DNA from: Nonomuraea rhodomycinica
Lineage (GTDB): Bacteria > Actinomycetota > Actinomycetes > Streptosporangiales > Streptosporangiaceae
Assembly (NCBI RefSeq): GCF_013363995.1
Contig: NZ_JABWGO010000001.1
Span: forward strand, 2,117,222 to 2,181,221
DNA length: 64,000 bases
Reading direction: 5' to 3'
The position numbers were made by a program, and so were the translations under genes. The first letter of the stretch is position 1. Every line of letters starts with the position of its first letter. Positions 52,781-62,420 of this stretch are shown piece after piece. The notes under the pieces were generated by a model. It saw nothing but the letters and a program-made list of their open reading frames with translations, made no database searches and had not been told where the DNA came from.

Positions 52781-54048
52781 AGGCTGGTGCCGTCCTCGGT
52801 GAGGGCGACGGGCAGGCCGGTCGCGGCCGAGCGGTTGGCGGCGACGCCCACCAGCACGCTGCGGATGCCGTCGCGGTACCCGGCCGGGCGGCCGAGCGGG
52901 TCGTCGCCGGGGCCGCGGAAGACGTCGTCCAGCAGCAGGCGGTCGCCGCCGCCGTGGCCGCCCGCGCCGCGCTCGATCGGGATCTCCTCCGGCTGCCGCC
53001 AGTGGCGGTGCAGCACGAGCCTCTCCCACGCGTCGGCCGCGTGCTCCTTGCTCGCGGCGCTCGGGTCGATGGCGGCCTGCGGCGGGGTCCAGGACCGCTC
53101 GCACACCTCCAGCTCGATGCGGCCCTCGGTGCCGGTGAACACGACGCGGTAGCCCTCGAACGGGGCGTGCGCGGTCAGCGAGTAGGTGAGCATCGCCCGG
53201 TTGGCGTAGCGGACGAGGACCGCCATGTTGTCGTCGATGGTCACGCCGTCGGCGAAGACGTCCTGGTCGCGGATGTAGCCGTCCTCGTGCTCGGCGTCGA
53301 GGTAGAGGCGCTTGAGCCGGGGGTCGGCCGAGATGTCGAGCAGGTACGGGTCGGTGCCGAGGCCCGGCGCGCCGTGCGAGCGCGCGGGACGCTCGCCCCG
53401 GGGCAGGGCCGTGCCGTAGAAGCGCAGGTCGGCCTGGGCGAACACGAGCCGGGGAGCCGCGCCCAGCCACCAGTTGACCAGGTCGAAGTGGTGGGTGGAC
53501 TTGTGGACGAGCAGGCCGCCCGAGTTGGCGCGGTCGCGGTGCCAGCGGCGGAAGTAGTCGGCCCCGTGGATGGTGTCGAGGGCCCAGTCGAAGTGGACGG
53601 AGGTGACCTCGCCGATGGCGCCCTCGCCGAGCAGGCGCTTGACCGCGGAGTTGCGCGGGGAGTAGCGGTAGTTGAACGTCACCACCAGCTTGCCGGAGGA
53701 GCGCTCCGCCGCCTCGGCGATCGCGGCGCAGCTCTCGGCGTCGATGGTGAGCGGCTTCTCCACGATGACGTCCTTGCCGGCGTCCAGCGCGGCGCAGACG
53801 TAGCGGGCGTGGGTGGCGTCGATCGTGGTGACGACCACCGCGTCGGCCAGGTCCAGCAGCTTGCCGAACTCGTCGGGGCCGAAGCAGGGCACCTCCCGGC
53901 CGATGCGCTCGACGTAGTAGGCCATGCGGGTGCGGTTGGTGTCGCAGAGACCGGCGATGGTCCCCGCGTCGCTCCAGTCGCCCAGCAGCGCGTCCACGTA
54001 CATCTGGACGCGGTGGCCGAGGCCGACGAAAGCGTACCTGGTGCTCAA
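52768..54048 (-). CDS. Gfo/Idh/MocA family oxidoreductase
   Basis: A 426-residue NAD(P)-dependent sugar-type dehydrogenase, with Rossmann start YAFVGLGHRVQMYVDALLG, the EKP lysine motif at 97-99, and GGLLVHKSTHHFDLVNWW, where the His pair usually sits in the active site. It is longer than the standard ~340 residues because of a C-terminal extension (about 330-426). It starts at TTG 54048 behind GGGGAGAG. It lies in the minus-strand operon of permeases and binding protein (57.2 to 51.6 kb), so the oxidised sugar probably comes from that importer. Confidence 0.88.
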   Translation of the reverse strand: MSTRYAFVGLGHRVQMYVDALLGDWSDAGTIAGLCDTNRTRMAYYVERIGREVPCFGPDEFGKLLDLADAVVVTTIDATHARYVCAALDAGKDVIVEKPLTIDAESCAAIAEAAERSSGKLVVTFNYRYSPRNSAVKRLLGEGAIGEVTSVHFDWALDTIHGADYFRRWHRDRANSGGLLVHKSTHHFDLVNWWLGAAPRLVFAQADLRFYGTALPRGERPARSHGAPGLGTDPYLLDISADPRLKRLYLDAEHEDGYIRDQDVFADGVTIDDNMAVLVRYANRAMLTYSLTAHAPFEGYRVVFTGTEGRIELEVCERSWTPPQAAIDPSAASKEHAADAWERLVLHRHWRQPEEIPIERGAGGHGGGDRLLLDDVFRGPGDDPLGRPAGYRDGIRSVLVGVAANRSAATGLPVALTEDGTSLADA

Positions 54049-54075
54049 CGTGCTCTCCCCGGGATTCGAGATGTG

Positions 54076-54102
54076 GGGCCGGGGGCGCTGCGCCCCCGGC
54101 CC
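54076..54102 (-). terminator. Perfect intra-operon hairpin after the binding-protein gene
   Basis: GGGCCGGGGGCG, loop CTG, CGCCCCCGGCCC: a perfect 12-bp stem in the 73-bp gap between the binding-protein gene and the Gfo/Idh gene. It probably reduces read-through from transport to enzyme genes. Confidence 0.7.
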
Positions 54103-54121
54103 GTCGTGCTGGTGACCGGCG

Positions 54122-55411
54122 TCAGCCGGCGATGGCGGCGTTGGCCTCGGACAGGAACTTCTGGGCGCCCGCGTCCGGCGTGGTCTTGCCGAACAGGACC
54201 TCGTCGGTGTTGCGCTTGAGGATGTCCTCCATCTGGAGGGCGCCCTTCGGCGGGGCGGTGATCGGGGTCAGCTCACCCTTGACCTCGTCGATGAAGGCGA
54301 GGGTGCGCTGGTCGACCGGGGGCAGCTTGTCCTTGACGGCGGCCAGCACCTTGGAGTTGGTGGGCAGACCGCGGTCGCTGAGCAGGATCGAGGCGGCGTC
54401 CGGGTCGTTGACCAGGAAGTCGATCAGCTTGGCGGCCTCGGCGGAGTGCTCGGACTTGGCGGAGGCGGTGTAGTACATGGCCGGCTGGAGGAACATGCCG
54501 GCGGTGGGGGCGCCCTTCTCCCTGGGCATGCGCAGCAGCTCCAGCTCCTGGCCCGACGCCTTGGACAGGGCGTTGAGCTGGTTGCTCCACCACATGCCCA
54601 TCGCGCCGGCGTTGGTGGCCAGCAGCGACTGCTCGGGGCCGGCGGTCAGCAGCTCGGCGCTCTTGGCCGGCTCGGGGGCCGCCTTGGCGGCGATGAGCTG
54701 CTGGCTGATGTTCCACCACGCCTTGATCGTGTCGACCGACAGGCCGATCTTGTTGCCGTCGTAAAACTTCTCACCGCGCTGGGCGGCGAAGATCTGCAGC
54801 CAGGCCGGGTTGGGGTTGTACTCGGCGCCCATCACGCCGCCGCCGCCCGCGGAGATCTGCTTGGCCAGCTCGATCCACTGGTCCCAGGTCCAGGTCTTGT
54901 CGTCGGGCAGCTTCTGCTTGCTCTTCTCCAGCACGGAGGGGTTGGCGAGCATGGAGAAGGCGTTGACGCCCGTGGGGATGGCGTACTGCTTGCCCTCCAC
55001 CTGGCCGCTGCTGAGCACCTGCTGGTCGAGGTCGGCGCTCGGGACCTTGCCGGCCAGGTCCGCCAGGGCGCCGCGCCCGGCGTACTCGCTGAGGCCGCGG
55101 ATCTCGATGCTCATGACGTCGGGGGCGTCGTTGGCCGCCACCTTGGTCGCGAGCTTCTCGTAATAGCTGTCCCAGTTGGAGAAGTCGCCCTCGACGTCGA
55201 TGGTCGGGTTCTTCTCCTCGAACTTCTTCAGGGCCTGCTCGGTCAGCTTCTGCCGGGCGTCGCTGCCCCAGTAGGAGAAGACGATCTTCACCTTGTCGCC
55301 GGAGCCGCCGCTGTCGCCGCCGCTTCCGCCGCCACAGGCACTGGCCGTCGTCATCACGGCCGCCGTCATGAGGGCAACCGTCCACATCTTCTTACGAGAG
55401 CCGAGACTCAC
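54122..55411 (-). CDS. Sugar ABC transporter substrate-binding lipoprotein
   Basis: A 429-residue family-1 binding protein with a basic N-terminus, hydrophobic stretch and lipobox TASAC (C26). The mature part has VFSYWGSDARQKLTEQALKK and YAIPTGVNAFSMLANPSVLE. GTG 55411 follows GGAGGAAG. Unlike the two other sugar importers here, it is encoded after its permeases. The substrate is unknown; sugar-acid or oligosaccharide uptake fits the adjoining oxidoreductases and hydrolase. Confidence 0.9.
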   Translation of the reverse strand: MSLGSRKKMWTVALMTAAVMTTASACGGGSGGDSGGSGDKVKIVFSYWGSDARQKLTEQALKKFEEKNPTIDVEGDFSNWDSYYEKLATKVAANDAPDVMSIEIRGLSEYAGRGALADLAGKVPSADLDQQVLSSGQVEGKQYAIPTGVNAFSMLANPSVLEKSKQKLPDDKTWTWDQWIELAKQISAGGGGVMGAEYNPNPAWLQIFAAQRGEKFYDGNKIGLSVDTIKAWWNISQQLIAAKAAPEPAKSAELLTAGPEQSLLATNAGAMGMWWSNQLNALSKASGQELELLRMPREKGAPTAGMFLQPAMYYTASAKSEHSAEAAKLIDFLVNDPDAASILLSDRGLPTNSKVLAAVKDKLPPVDQRTLAFIDEVKGELTPITAPPKGALQMEDILKRNTDEVLFGKTTPDAGAQKFLSEANAAIAG

Positions 55412-55450
55412 AGCTCTTCCTCCTTCAGGAGATTGCGGGGGGTGGGTCGG

Positions 55451-56317
55451 CTACTTGAGGCCGGTGGTAGCCACACCGCGGATCAGGTACTTCTGGCCGG
55501 CCAGGAAGAACCCGAAGATGGGCCCGAGCGAGACGATCGACATCGCGAACATCGGTCCCCACGACGACTCTCCGCTCGAGTCGAGGAACTGGCGGAGGGC
55601 GACGGCCACGGTGAGGTTATCGCTGTTCGTCAGATACAAGTTCTGGCTGAAGAAGTCGTTCCAGGTCCAGATGAAGGTGAAGATGCCGGTCGTGGCGAGG
55701 GCGGGCGTGCACAGCGGGAGGATCACCTGCAGGAAGACCCGCCAGTACCCGGCGCCGTCGATGGCGGCGGCCTCGTCGAGCTCCCGGGGAAGGGTCCGGA
55801 TGAACTGCACCATCAGGAAGATGAAGAACGCGTCCGTCGCCAGGAACTTGGGCACGACCAGCGGCCAGATCGTGTTGATCCAGTCCAGGTTCGAGAACAG
55901 GATGTACTGCGGCACGACCGTGACGTGGTGCGGCAGCATGATCGAACCCAGCATGATCGCGAACCACAGCTTCTTCAGCGGGAAGTTCAGCCGGGCGAAC
56001 GCGTAGGCGGCCAGCGAGCAGGCGACCAGGTTGGCCAGCACGCTCAGGCCGGTGATGACGGCGGAGTTCCACAGGTAGTACCCGAACGAGTGCTTGAGCG
56101 CGTTCCAGCCCTCGGAGTAGTTCTCCAGCGTCAGGGTGCTCGGCAGCAGCCCCGGCTCCCGGAAGATCAGCTCCTCCGGCTTGAGCGAGCTGGAGATCAT
56201 CCACAGCAGCGGGTAGAGCATCAGCAGGCCGAAGCCCGCGAGCATGAGGTGCTTGAGCAGGCGGCCGCCCCGCATCGGGCGGAACAGGAACGGCACCGCG
56301 TTACTTCGTGTCGCCAT
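55451..56317 (-). CDS. Sugar ABC transporter permease (MalG-like)
   Basis: A 288-residue CUT1 permease. The first helix is LMLAGFGLLMLYPLLWMISS and the EAA loop is ELDEAAAIDGAGYWRVFLQV, with several further helices. ATG 56317 lies within the 3' end of the preceding permease gene (17-bp overlap), so the two subunits are coupled. Confidence 0.9.
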   Translation of the reverse strand: MATRSNAVPFLFRPMRGGRLLKHLMLAGFGLLMLYPLLWMISSSLKPEELIFREPGLLPSTLTLENYSEGWNALKHSFGYYLWNSAVITGLSVLANLVACSLAAYAFARLNFPLKKLWFAIMLGSIMLPHHVTVVPQYILFSNLDWINTIWPLVVPKFLATDAFFIFLMVQFIRTLPRELDEAAAIDGAGYWRVFLQVILPLCTPALATTGIFTFIWTWNDFFSQNLYLTNSDNLTVAVALRQFLDSSGESSWGPMFAMSIVSLGPIFGFFLAGQKYLIRGVATTGLK

Positions 56318-57242
56318 AGAAGACCCAATACTTCGACGCGAGGAAATTCACGCCGGTCAGGCCGGCGATGATCAGCAGGAGGACCCAGGCCATGGCGGCC
56401 GCGTAGCCCATCTCGTAGCTCTTGAAGCCCTTGAGGTAGAGATAGAGCGTGTAGAACAGCGTGGAGTCGACCGGTCCGCCGTTGCCGCCGCTCACGATGA
56501 ACGACTGCGTGAACGACTGGAACGACTTGATGACCTCGAGGACGAGGTTGAAGAAGATGATCGGCGTCAGCAGCGGCAGCGTGATCGACCGGAACTGGCG
56601 CAGCCTGCTCGCGCCGTCCACCGAGGCGGCCTCGTAGTAGCTCTGGGGGATCTGCCGCAGCCCGGCCAGGAAGATGACCATGGGCGCGCCGAACGTCCAC
56701 ACGTGCAGGAGGATCAGCGTGCCGAGCGCGGTGTCGGGATCGGAGACCCAGCCGGGCCCCTCGATGCCGAAGACGGCCAGCACCGCGTTGAACAGGCCGT
56801 CCACGCCGAAGAGCTTGCGCCACAGGATCGCGATGGCGACGCTGCCGCCCAGCAGGGAGGGCAGGTAGTAGATCGAGCGGTAGAACGACAGGCCGCGCAG
56901 GCCCCGGTCGAGCGCGAGGGCGAGGAGCAGCGCGAAGGCGAGCTGCAGGGGCACCGACACGACGACGTAGATGGTGGTCACCTTCAGCGAGGTGAGGAAC
57001 CTGTCGTCCTGGGTGAACATCTTGACGTAGTTGTCGGCGCCGACCCAGGAGCCCTCCTCCAGGAGGCTGTAGTCGGTGAACGACAGATACAGCGAGGCCA
57101 GGATCGGCCCGACCGTGATGACGAACAGCCCCAGGAACCACGGGGCCAGGAAGACGTAGGCCGTCAGGGCCTCACGCTTCTTGTGAGCGTTCACAGCCGG
57201 GGGCCGGCGATGTCCTGCGGTTACGGACAGCGAATCAGACAT
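56301..57242 (-). CDS. Sugar ABC transporter permease (MalF-like)
   Basis: A 313-residue CUT1 permease, first gene of the minus-strand operon. It has a hydrophilic N-terminus then AYVFLAPWFLGLFVITVGPI and an EAA loop SYYEAASVDGASRLRQFRSI. The start is either ATG 57242 (MSDSLSV, GAGGG 12 bases upstream) or ATG 57254; I prefer 57242. Its promoter (57302-57329) and three palindromes lie in the 296-bp region upstream. No ATPase gene accompanies it. Confidence 0.88.
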   Translation of the reverse strand: MSDSLSVTAGHRRPPAVNAHKKREALTAYVFLAPWFLGLFVITVGPILASLYLSFTDYSLLEEGSWVGADNYVKMFTQDDRFLTSLKVTTIYVVVSVPLQLAFALLLALALDRGLRGLSFYRSIYYLPSLLGGSVAIAILWRKLFGVDGLFNAVLAVFGIEGPGWVSDPDTALGTLILLHVWTFGAPMVIFLAGLRQIPQSYYEAASVDGASRLRQFRSITLPLLTPIIFFNLVLEVIKSFQSFTQSFIVSGGNGGPVDSTLFYTLYLYLKGFKSYEMGYAAAMAWVLLLIIAGLTGVNFLASKYWVFYGDTK

Positions 57243-57301
57243 GGATTCATGCATCCCTCATTCCAGGGCCTCCCCGGCACGGCGGGATCGGATAGCGCCT
57301 T

Positions 57302-57329
57302 CCTATAGGGATGCGAAAAGTTTCGTCAA
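57302..57329 (-). promoter_or_regulatory. Promoter of the minus-strand importer operon with palindrome in the spacer
   Basis: On the minus strand TTGACG (57324-57329) and TATAGG (57302-57307) have a 16-base spacer. CGAAAAGTTTCG (57314-57325), arms CGAAA/TTTCG, overlaps the -35 and spacer and could be an operator. Confidence 0.5.
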
Positions 57330-57352
57330 CCCTTTGCAGGCGTTACAAACCC

Positions 57353-57372
57353 GTTACCGATATATCGTTAAC
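57353..57372. promoter_or_regulatory. 20-bp near-perfect palindrome upstream of the importer promoter
   Basis: GTTACCGATATATCGTTAAC pairs in nine of ten positions. It lies about 25 bp upstream of the -35, where an activator or second repressor dimer could bind. Confidence 0.5.
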
Positions 57373-57449
57373 TCGGAAACCCCAGCTCACACGGGAGAAG
57401 CGGAGCAAGGAGATCAGTTAACGTTTTGGGCTCCAAGGCGTCGGGACTA

Positions 57450-57459
57450 CAACCGGTTG
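57450..57459. promoter_or_regulatory. LacI-type operator core, second copy
   Basis: CAACCGGTTG, with GC following on one side, is the same core as the palindrome at 46814-46825 before the SDR-KdgD operon. It lies in the region between udh and the importer operon. Confidence 0.5.
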
Positions 57460-57538
57460 CATGTTTGCGGTGGCCTCAGGGTGGTTACGGATCGTGGCCG
57501 GCGGGAGCCGTGGCCCCCGCCGGATCAGGCCGCGCCGC

Positions 57539-58339
57539 TCACCACTTGCCGCCCAGCTCCTTCAGCGTGAAGACCCCGCCCGCCCGGTCGTGGAGCGGCT
57601 CTGTCAGGTCAGGCTCGCCCTGCTCGGCGAGGAGCGGAGCGGCGTGGGACTCCGAGTCGTCCTCGGAGGCGTAGCCGATGGAGCGGGCCTCGTCGAGCGA
57701 CCACCAACGCCGGGTGTTGTCGGAGACGCCCCAGACGACGTGGTAGCCCGGCGCGGTGAACGCGGCCTCCACCAGCCGGGCCAGGTCGCCGGGCGAGATC
57801 CAGGTGGCCAGGCCACGGGTGTCGCCGGACGCCTCGTTGCAGGTGCCGAGCCGGACCACGGTCACGTTCATGCCGAACCGGTCGTGGTAGAGGCTGCCGA
57901 GCGCCTCCATGACGACCTTGCTGACGCCGTAGAAGGTGTCGGGGCGGGGGAAGGCGTAGTCGGGCAGCTCGGCGCCGCCCGGCGGGCGGGTGTGGAAGCC
58001 GGCGGCGTGGTGACTGCCCATCATCACGACGTGCCGCACGCCCTCCTCCCGGGCGGCCTCCAGCAGCACATGGGTGCCGTCCATGTTGGCCCGCACGATG
58101 TCGGCCCACGGATGCTCGCGGCTCTGGCCACCCAGATGGAGCACGGCGTCGACACCCTTCATGGCGGCGGCCATCGCGGCGGGGTCGGCCAGGTCGGCCG
58201 TCACCTCCTCCTCGCCCGGACCGGGCGGCGGGCCGACCGGCCGCAGGTCGGACAGGCGGAGGACGCGGCCCTCACGGGCCAGGCGGGGGCGGAGCAGCGT
58301 GCCGACCTTGCCGGCCGCGCCGGTCATGAGAATGCGCAT
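57539..58339 (-). CDS. udh: Uronate dehydrogenase
   Basis: A 266-residue NAD-dependent SDR that oxidises glucuronate and galacturonate to the aldaro-lactones. The start MRILMTGAAGKVGTLLRPRL with GxxGxxG at 7-13, ILRL/LRLSDLRP-like sequence, HLGG (68-71), the serine-rich MMGSHHAAGFHTRP strand, Y137-x3-K141 (YGVSK) and VVWGVSDNTRRWWSLD follow closely the known Agrobacterium/Pseudomonas Udh pattern and length. AAGGGAG lies three to nine bases before ATG 58339; a GTG at 58354 is less likely. It is divergent from the importer operon at 58.5 kb, and its 3' end faces the promoter region of the other importer. Confidence 0.85.
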   Translation of the reverse strand: MRILMTGAAGKVGTLLRPRLAREGRVLRLSDLRPVGPPPGPGEEEVTADLADPAAMAAAMKGVDAVLHLGGQSREHPWADIVRANMDGTHVLLEAAREEGVRHVVMMGSHHAAGFHTRPPGGAELPDYAFPRPDTFYGVSKVVMEALGSLYHDRFGMNVTVVRLGTCNEASGDTRGLATWISPGDLARLVEAAFTAPGYHVVWGVSDNTRRWWSLDEARSIGYASEDDSESHAAPLLAEQGEPDLTEPLHDRAGGVFTLKELGGKW

Positions 58340-58374
58340 GGCTCCCTTGTACACACTCTCGGCTCAGATTCACA

Positions 58375-58390
58375 TTCTTGAATATTGACC
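58375..58390. promoter_or_regulatory. AATATT-centred element between udh and the importer operon
   Basis: TTCTTGAATATTGACC, read on the other strand GGTCAATATTCAAGAA, resembles the inverted repeat ATCCAATATTCTGGAT (61602-61617) before the IclR gene: both have (T)C(A/C)AATATTC. A common IclR operator is likely. Confidence 0.45.
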
Positions 58391-58433
58391 GTGATCTGGG
58401 TCACTCGTTACCGTCACCAGAACGAGCTTCACA

Positions 58434-58450
58434 TGGACGACACTCGTCCA
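58434..58450. promoter_or_regulatory. Inverted repeat just upstream of the importer ribosome-binding site
   Basis: TGGACGA-CAC-TCGTCCA is a perfect 7-bp inverted repeat ending about 10 bases before AGGAGG. It may be an operator or an mRNA hairpin in the leader. Confidence 0.45.
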
Positions 58451-58474
58451 CATCTGTGAACAGGAGGCGGTCTT

Positions 58475-59785
58475 ATGTCACGCCAACTGCTCGGGTTCGC
58501 CCTCGCGGCGACCCTGGCCGTAACGCTGACGGGCTGCGGCTCCGGAGGATCCGGCTCGGGCGACGACGCGCTGGAGATCTGGATCAGACAGGCGCCCGAC
58601 TCGGCCTCCGCCAAGACGGCCGTCAAGCTCGCCGACGCCTTCACCAAGGCCAGCGGGGTCAAGACGAAAGTGGTCGCGATCTTCGACGACTTCGAGACGA
58701 AGCTCCAGCAGCAGGCCGCGCAGCGCAAGCTGCCGGACATCGTCATCAACGACACCGCGCAGCTCGGCAACATGCACACCCAGGGCTGGGTGCGGGAGGT
58801 GGACAAGGCCAAGCTGGCCGGCGGCGACAAGCTGTCCGACCTCGCGTGGAAGGCCGCCCAGGGCGGCGACGGCAAGTACTACGGCGTGCCGTTCTCCGCC
58901 CAGGCGTTCGCGCTGATCATCCGCAAGGACTGGCGGGAGAAGGTCGGCCTCGGCACCCCCAGGACGTGGGAGGACCTCACCAAGCTCGCGCAGGCGTTCA
59001 CCGACAAGGACCCCGACGGCAACGGCCGGAAGGACACCGCCGGCTTCGTCATACCCGGCGGCACCAAGCGCGGCTACGCTTCCTGGTACGCCTCCTCCCT
59101 CATCTACGCCAACGGCGGCGACTTCGTGAAGGCGACCGGGCCCGGCAAGTTCACCGCCACGGTCGACGACCCGAGGACGGTCGAGGCGGTGAAGTACCTC
59201 CAGGACCAGTTCTGCACGACCAAGACGGTCAACCCCGGCGCGGTCAGCAACGACACGACCGTCACCCACGAGGTGTTCGAGAAGGGCCAGGGCGGCATCT
59301 ACCTGGTCGGCCCGTACGTGCTGGCCCGCTTCGTCAAGAACGTCGGCACCGACAAGATCGAGGTCGTCCCCGTGCCCAAGGGCCCCTCCGGCGGCCCCGG
59401 CACCCTCGGCGAGGGCGAGAACGTCTACCTCATGGCCGGCTCGGACAACGAGGACGGGCAGCGCAAGTTCGCCGAGTTCGCCGCCTCTCCGGACGGCCAG
59501 CGGATCGGCATGAACAAGGACGCCGACGGCGTCATCGTCCGCCTCCCGGTCAACACCCGGATCGACATGGCCGCCGAGCGGCAGGACCCGCGCTGGAAGG
59601 TCTTCCAGGAGTCCTACGCCCACGCGGTCTACGCGCCGCCGGTGCCGAACTGGGCGCCCATCCGGCAGACCTCCGCCGACGCGATCAACACGGTGTGGGC
59701 CGACTGCTCCGCCGACGTCAAGAGCGCGATGGAGGCGCTGAACACGAAGCTTAACCAGGAACTGCAGTCGCAGAAGGCCTCCTGA
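58475..59785 (+). CDS. Sugar ABC transporter substrate-binding lipoprotein
   Basis: A 436-residue family-1 binding protein with lipobox LTGC (C21). The mature region has LEIWIRQAPDSASAKTAVKLAD and YYGVPFSAQAFALIIRKDW. ATG 58475 follows AGGAGGCGG. It heads the plus-strand operon binding protein-permease-permease, followed by IclR, KdgD and, separately promoted, GH42. Divergent udh and the second kdgD suggest uronates or uronate-containing sugars as substrate. Confidence 0.9.
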   Translation: MSRQLLGFALAATLAVTLTGCGSGGSGSGDDALEIWIRQAPDSASAKTAVKLADAFTKASGVKTKVVAIFDDFETKLQQQAAQRKLPDIVINDTAQLGNMHTQGWVREVDKAKLAGGDKLSDLAWKAAQGGDGKYYGVPFSAQAFALIIRKDWREKVGLGTPRTWEDLTKLAQAFTDKDPDGNGRKDTAGFVIPGGTKRGYASWYASSLIYANGGDFVKATGPGKFTATVDDPRTVEAVKYLQDQFCTTKTVNPGAVSNDTTVTHEVFEKGQGGIYLVGPYVLARFVKNVGTDKIEVVPVPKGPSGGPGTLGEGENVYLMAGSDNEDGQRKFAEFAASPDGQRIGMNKDADGVIVRLPVNTRIDMAAERQDPRWKVFQESYAHAVYAPPVPNWAPIRQTSADAINTVWADCSADVKSAMEALNTKLNQELQSQKAS

Positions 59786-59787
59786 GC

Positions 59788-60716
59788 ATGGGCCCGAGCG
59801 TGACGCTGACGCAGGCGCCGCCCGCCCCGGCCACCTCCCGCCGCCGCCCCAGGAGGGCGCCGCGGCGGGGGACGCTCGTCGCGTGGGCGTTCCTGGCGCC
59901 CGCCCTGCTGCTGTTCCTCTACTTCAAGTTCATCCCCATGGCCACGGGCCTGGTGATGAGCTTCCAGGAGATCCGCTACCTCGACAGCACGTGGGTCGGC
60001 CTCGACAACTACCGGACCATCCTCACCGACGAGGCGTTCACCGCCGCGATCCGGCACAGCGTGGTCCTGGCGCTCGGCACCACGGCCGGCTCGCTCGTGC
60101 TCGGACTGGTGCTGGCGCTGCTCATCGAGGGGCCGGCCCGCTACCTGTGGTTCGTCAGGACCGCCGCGTTCCTCCCGGTCGTGACCACGATGGCGGTCGT
60201 GGCCGAGGTGTGGCGGATCATGTACCACCCGGGCGACACCGGCATGGTCAACAGCATCCTCGGCTGGTTCGGCGCCGACCCGCAGCCGTTCCTGGCCAGC
60301 GAGCACTCCTCGCTGCTGTCGATCATGGGCATGAGCGTCTGGCGCGGCACGCCGTACGACATGATGATCTTCCTGGCGGGGCTCGTGGGCGTGGACCGCA
60401 CGCTCTACGAGGCCGCCGCCGTGGACGGCGCGACCACCTGGAAGCGGCTGCGGCACATCACGCTGCCGGCGCTGCGGCCGGTGTTCTGGATCCTGTTCAC
60501 GCTGGCGGCGATCCGCGGCCTGCGGGTCTTCGTCGAGGTGTACGTCCTGACCAACGGCGGGCCGAACGGCTCCTCCGAGGTGCTCATGACACTCGTCTAC
60601 AAGCTCGGCTTCCAGAAGGGCGAGCTGGGCGTGGCGTCGGCGGGCGGCATCCTGCTGTTCCTCGCCACGCTGCTGCTCACCGTCCTGGTCCAGGTCATGC
60701 GCAGGAGGCAGGCGGC

Positions 60717-60720
<4 letters not shown>
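59788..60720 (+). CDS. Sugar ABC transporter permease (MalF-like)
   Basis: A 310-residue CUT1 permease. A basic, Pro-rich N-terminal tail (about 1-28) precedes LVAWAFLAPALLLFLYFKFI; the EAA loop is TLYEAAAVDGATTWKRLRHI. ATG 59788 begins two bases after the binding-protein stop and its own stop overlaps the next start. Confidence 0.9.
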
Positions 60721-61580
<860 letters not shown>

Positions 61581-61601
61581 GCGTTCATGTACGTGGACGG
61601 C

Positions 61602-61617
61602 ATCCAATATTCTGGAT
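61602..61617. promoter_or_regulatory. Inverted repeat before the IclR gene
   Basis: ATCCAATATTCTGGAT (arms ATCCA/TGGAT) lies 30 bp before the iclR start and is a good candidate for autoregulation. See the related element at 58375-58390. Confidence 0.5.
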
Positions 61618-61646
61618 CAGTGGAGCGTCGCCGAGATGGGATGAAC

Positions 61647-62408
61647 ATGGAGCCGCAGCTCGTCAAGTCCGCCGAACGGACCGTCCGCATCCTGGAGGCC
61701 CTGGCCGCCTCACCGGACACGCTGACGCTGTCGGAGCTCCAGCAACGCACCGGCTTCCCGCGCAGCAGCCTGCACGCGCTCATGCGCACGCTGGTGGAGC
61801 TCAAGTGGGTCGAGACCGACTCGGGCCGCGGGGCGTTCGGCATCGGGCCGCACGCGCTGCTGACCGGCACCGCCTACCTCGACAAGGACCCGGCGCTGCC
61901 GTTCGCGCAGCAGACCCTGGAGGACCTGCGCGCGGAGATCGGGCAGACCGCCCACTTCGCGCGCCGCGACGAGTCCCACGTGATCTACCTGGCGACCCGC
62001 GAGTCACGCGAGGCGCACCACGTGATCCCGCGGGTGGGCCGGCGGCTGCCCGCCCACGTCACGGCACTCGGCCAGGCGCTGCTGGCCCAGCTCACGGACG
62101 ACGAGGTGGCGGCCCTGCTGCCCGCCCCGCTGACGTCGATGACCCCGCACACGATCACCGACCTGGTCAAGCTCACCGGCGAGCTCGACCAGGTCCGCAC
62201 CCGGGGCTTCGCCTACGAGCGCGAGCAGGGCACGCCGGGCGTCGCCTGCGTCGCGGTGGCCGTCGACTACCGGATCCCCGCCACGGACGCGATCAGCTGC
62301 TCGATGCCGGTGGGGCTGCCGCCGGCCGAGGTCTCGAAGGTGACCGAAGCGGTGATCAGGCACACCCGCACGCTGTCCGCCACCCTCCGGCGAGAGGGCA
62401 TCCGCTAG
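61647..62408 (+). CDS. IclR family transcriptional regulator
   Basis: A 253-residue regulator. The winged helix (VKSAERTVRILEALAASPDT, LSELQQRTGFPRSSLHALMR) spans about 1-70 and the effector domain follows (GRRLPAHVTALGQALLAQL; GVACVAVAV). IclR proteins of this kind often sense keto-deoxy or aromatic acids. ATG 61647 has GAGATGGG six bases upstream; ATG 61641 is the alternative. It lies between the importer and kdgD copy 2, pointing to control of both. Confidence 0.9.
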   Translation: MEPQLVKSAERTVRILEALAASPDTLTLSELQQRTGFPRSSLHALMRTLVELKWVETDSGRGAFGIGPHALLTGTAYLDKDPALPFAQQTLEDLRAEIGQTAHFARRDESHVIYLATRESREAHHVIPRVGRRLPAHVTALGQALLAQLTDDEVAALLPAPLTSMTPHTITDLVKLTGELDQVRTRGFAYEREQGTPGVACVAVAVDYRIPATDAISCSMPVGLPPAEVSKVTEAVIRHTRTLSATLRREGIR

Positions 62409-62420
62409 AAAGGACCGTTC

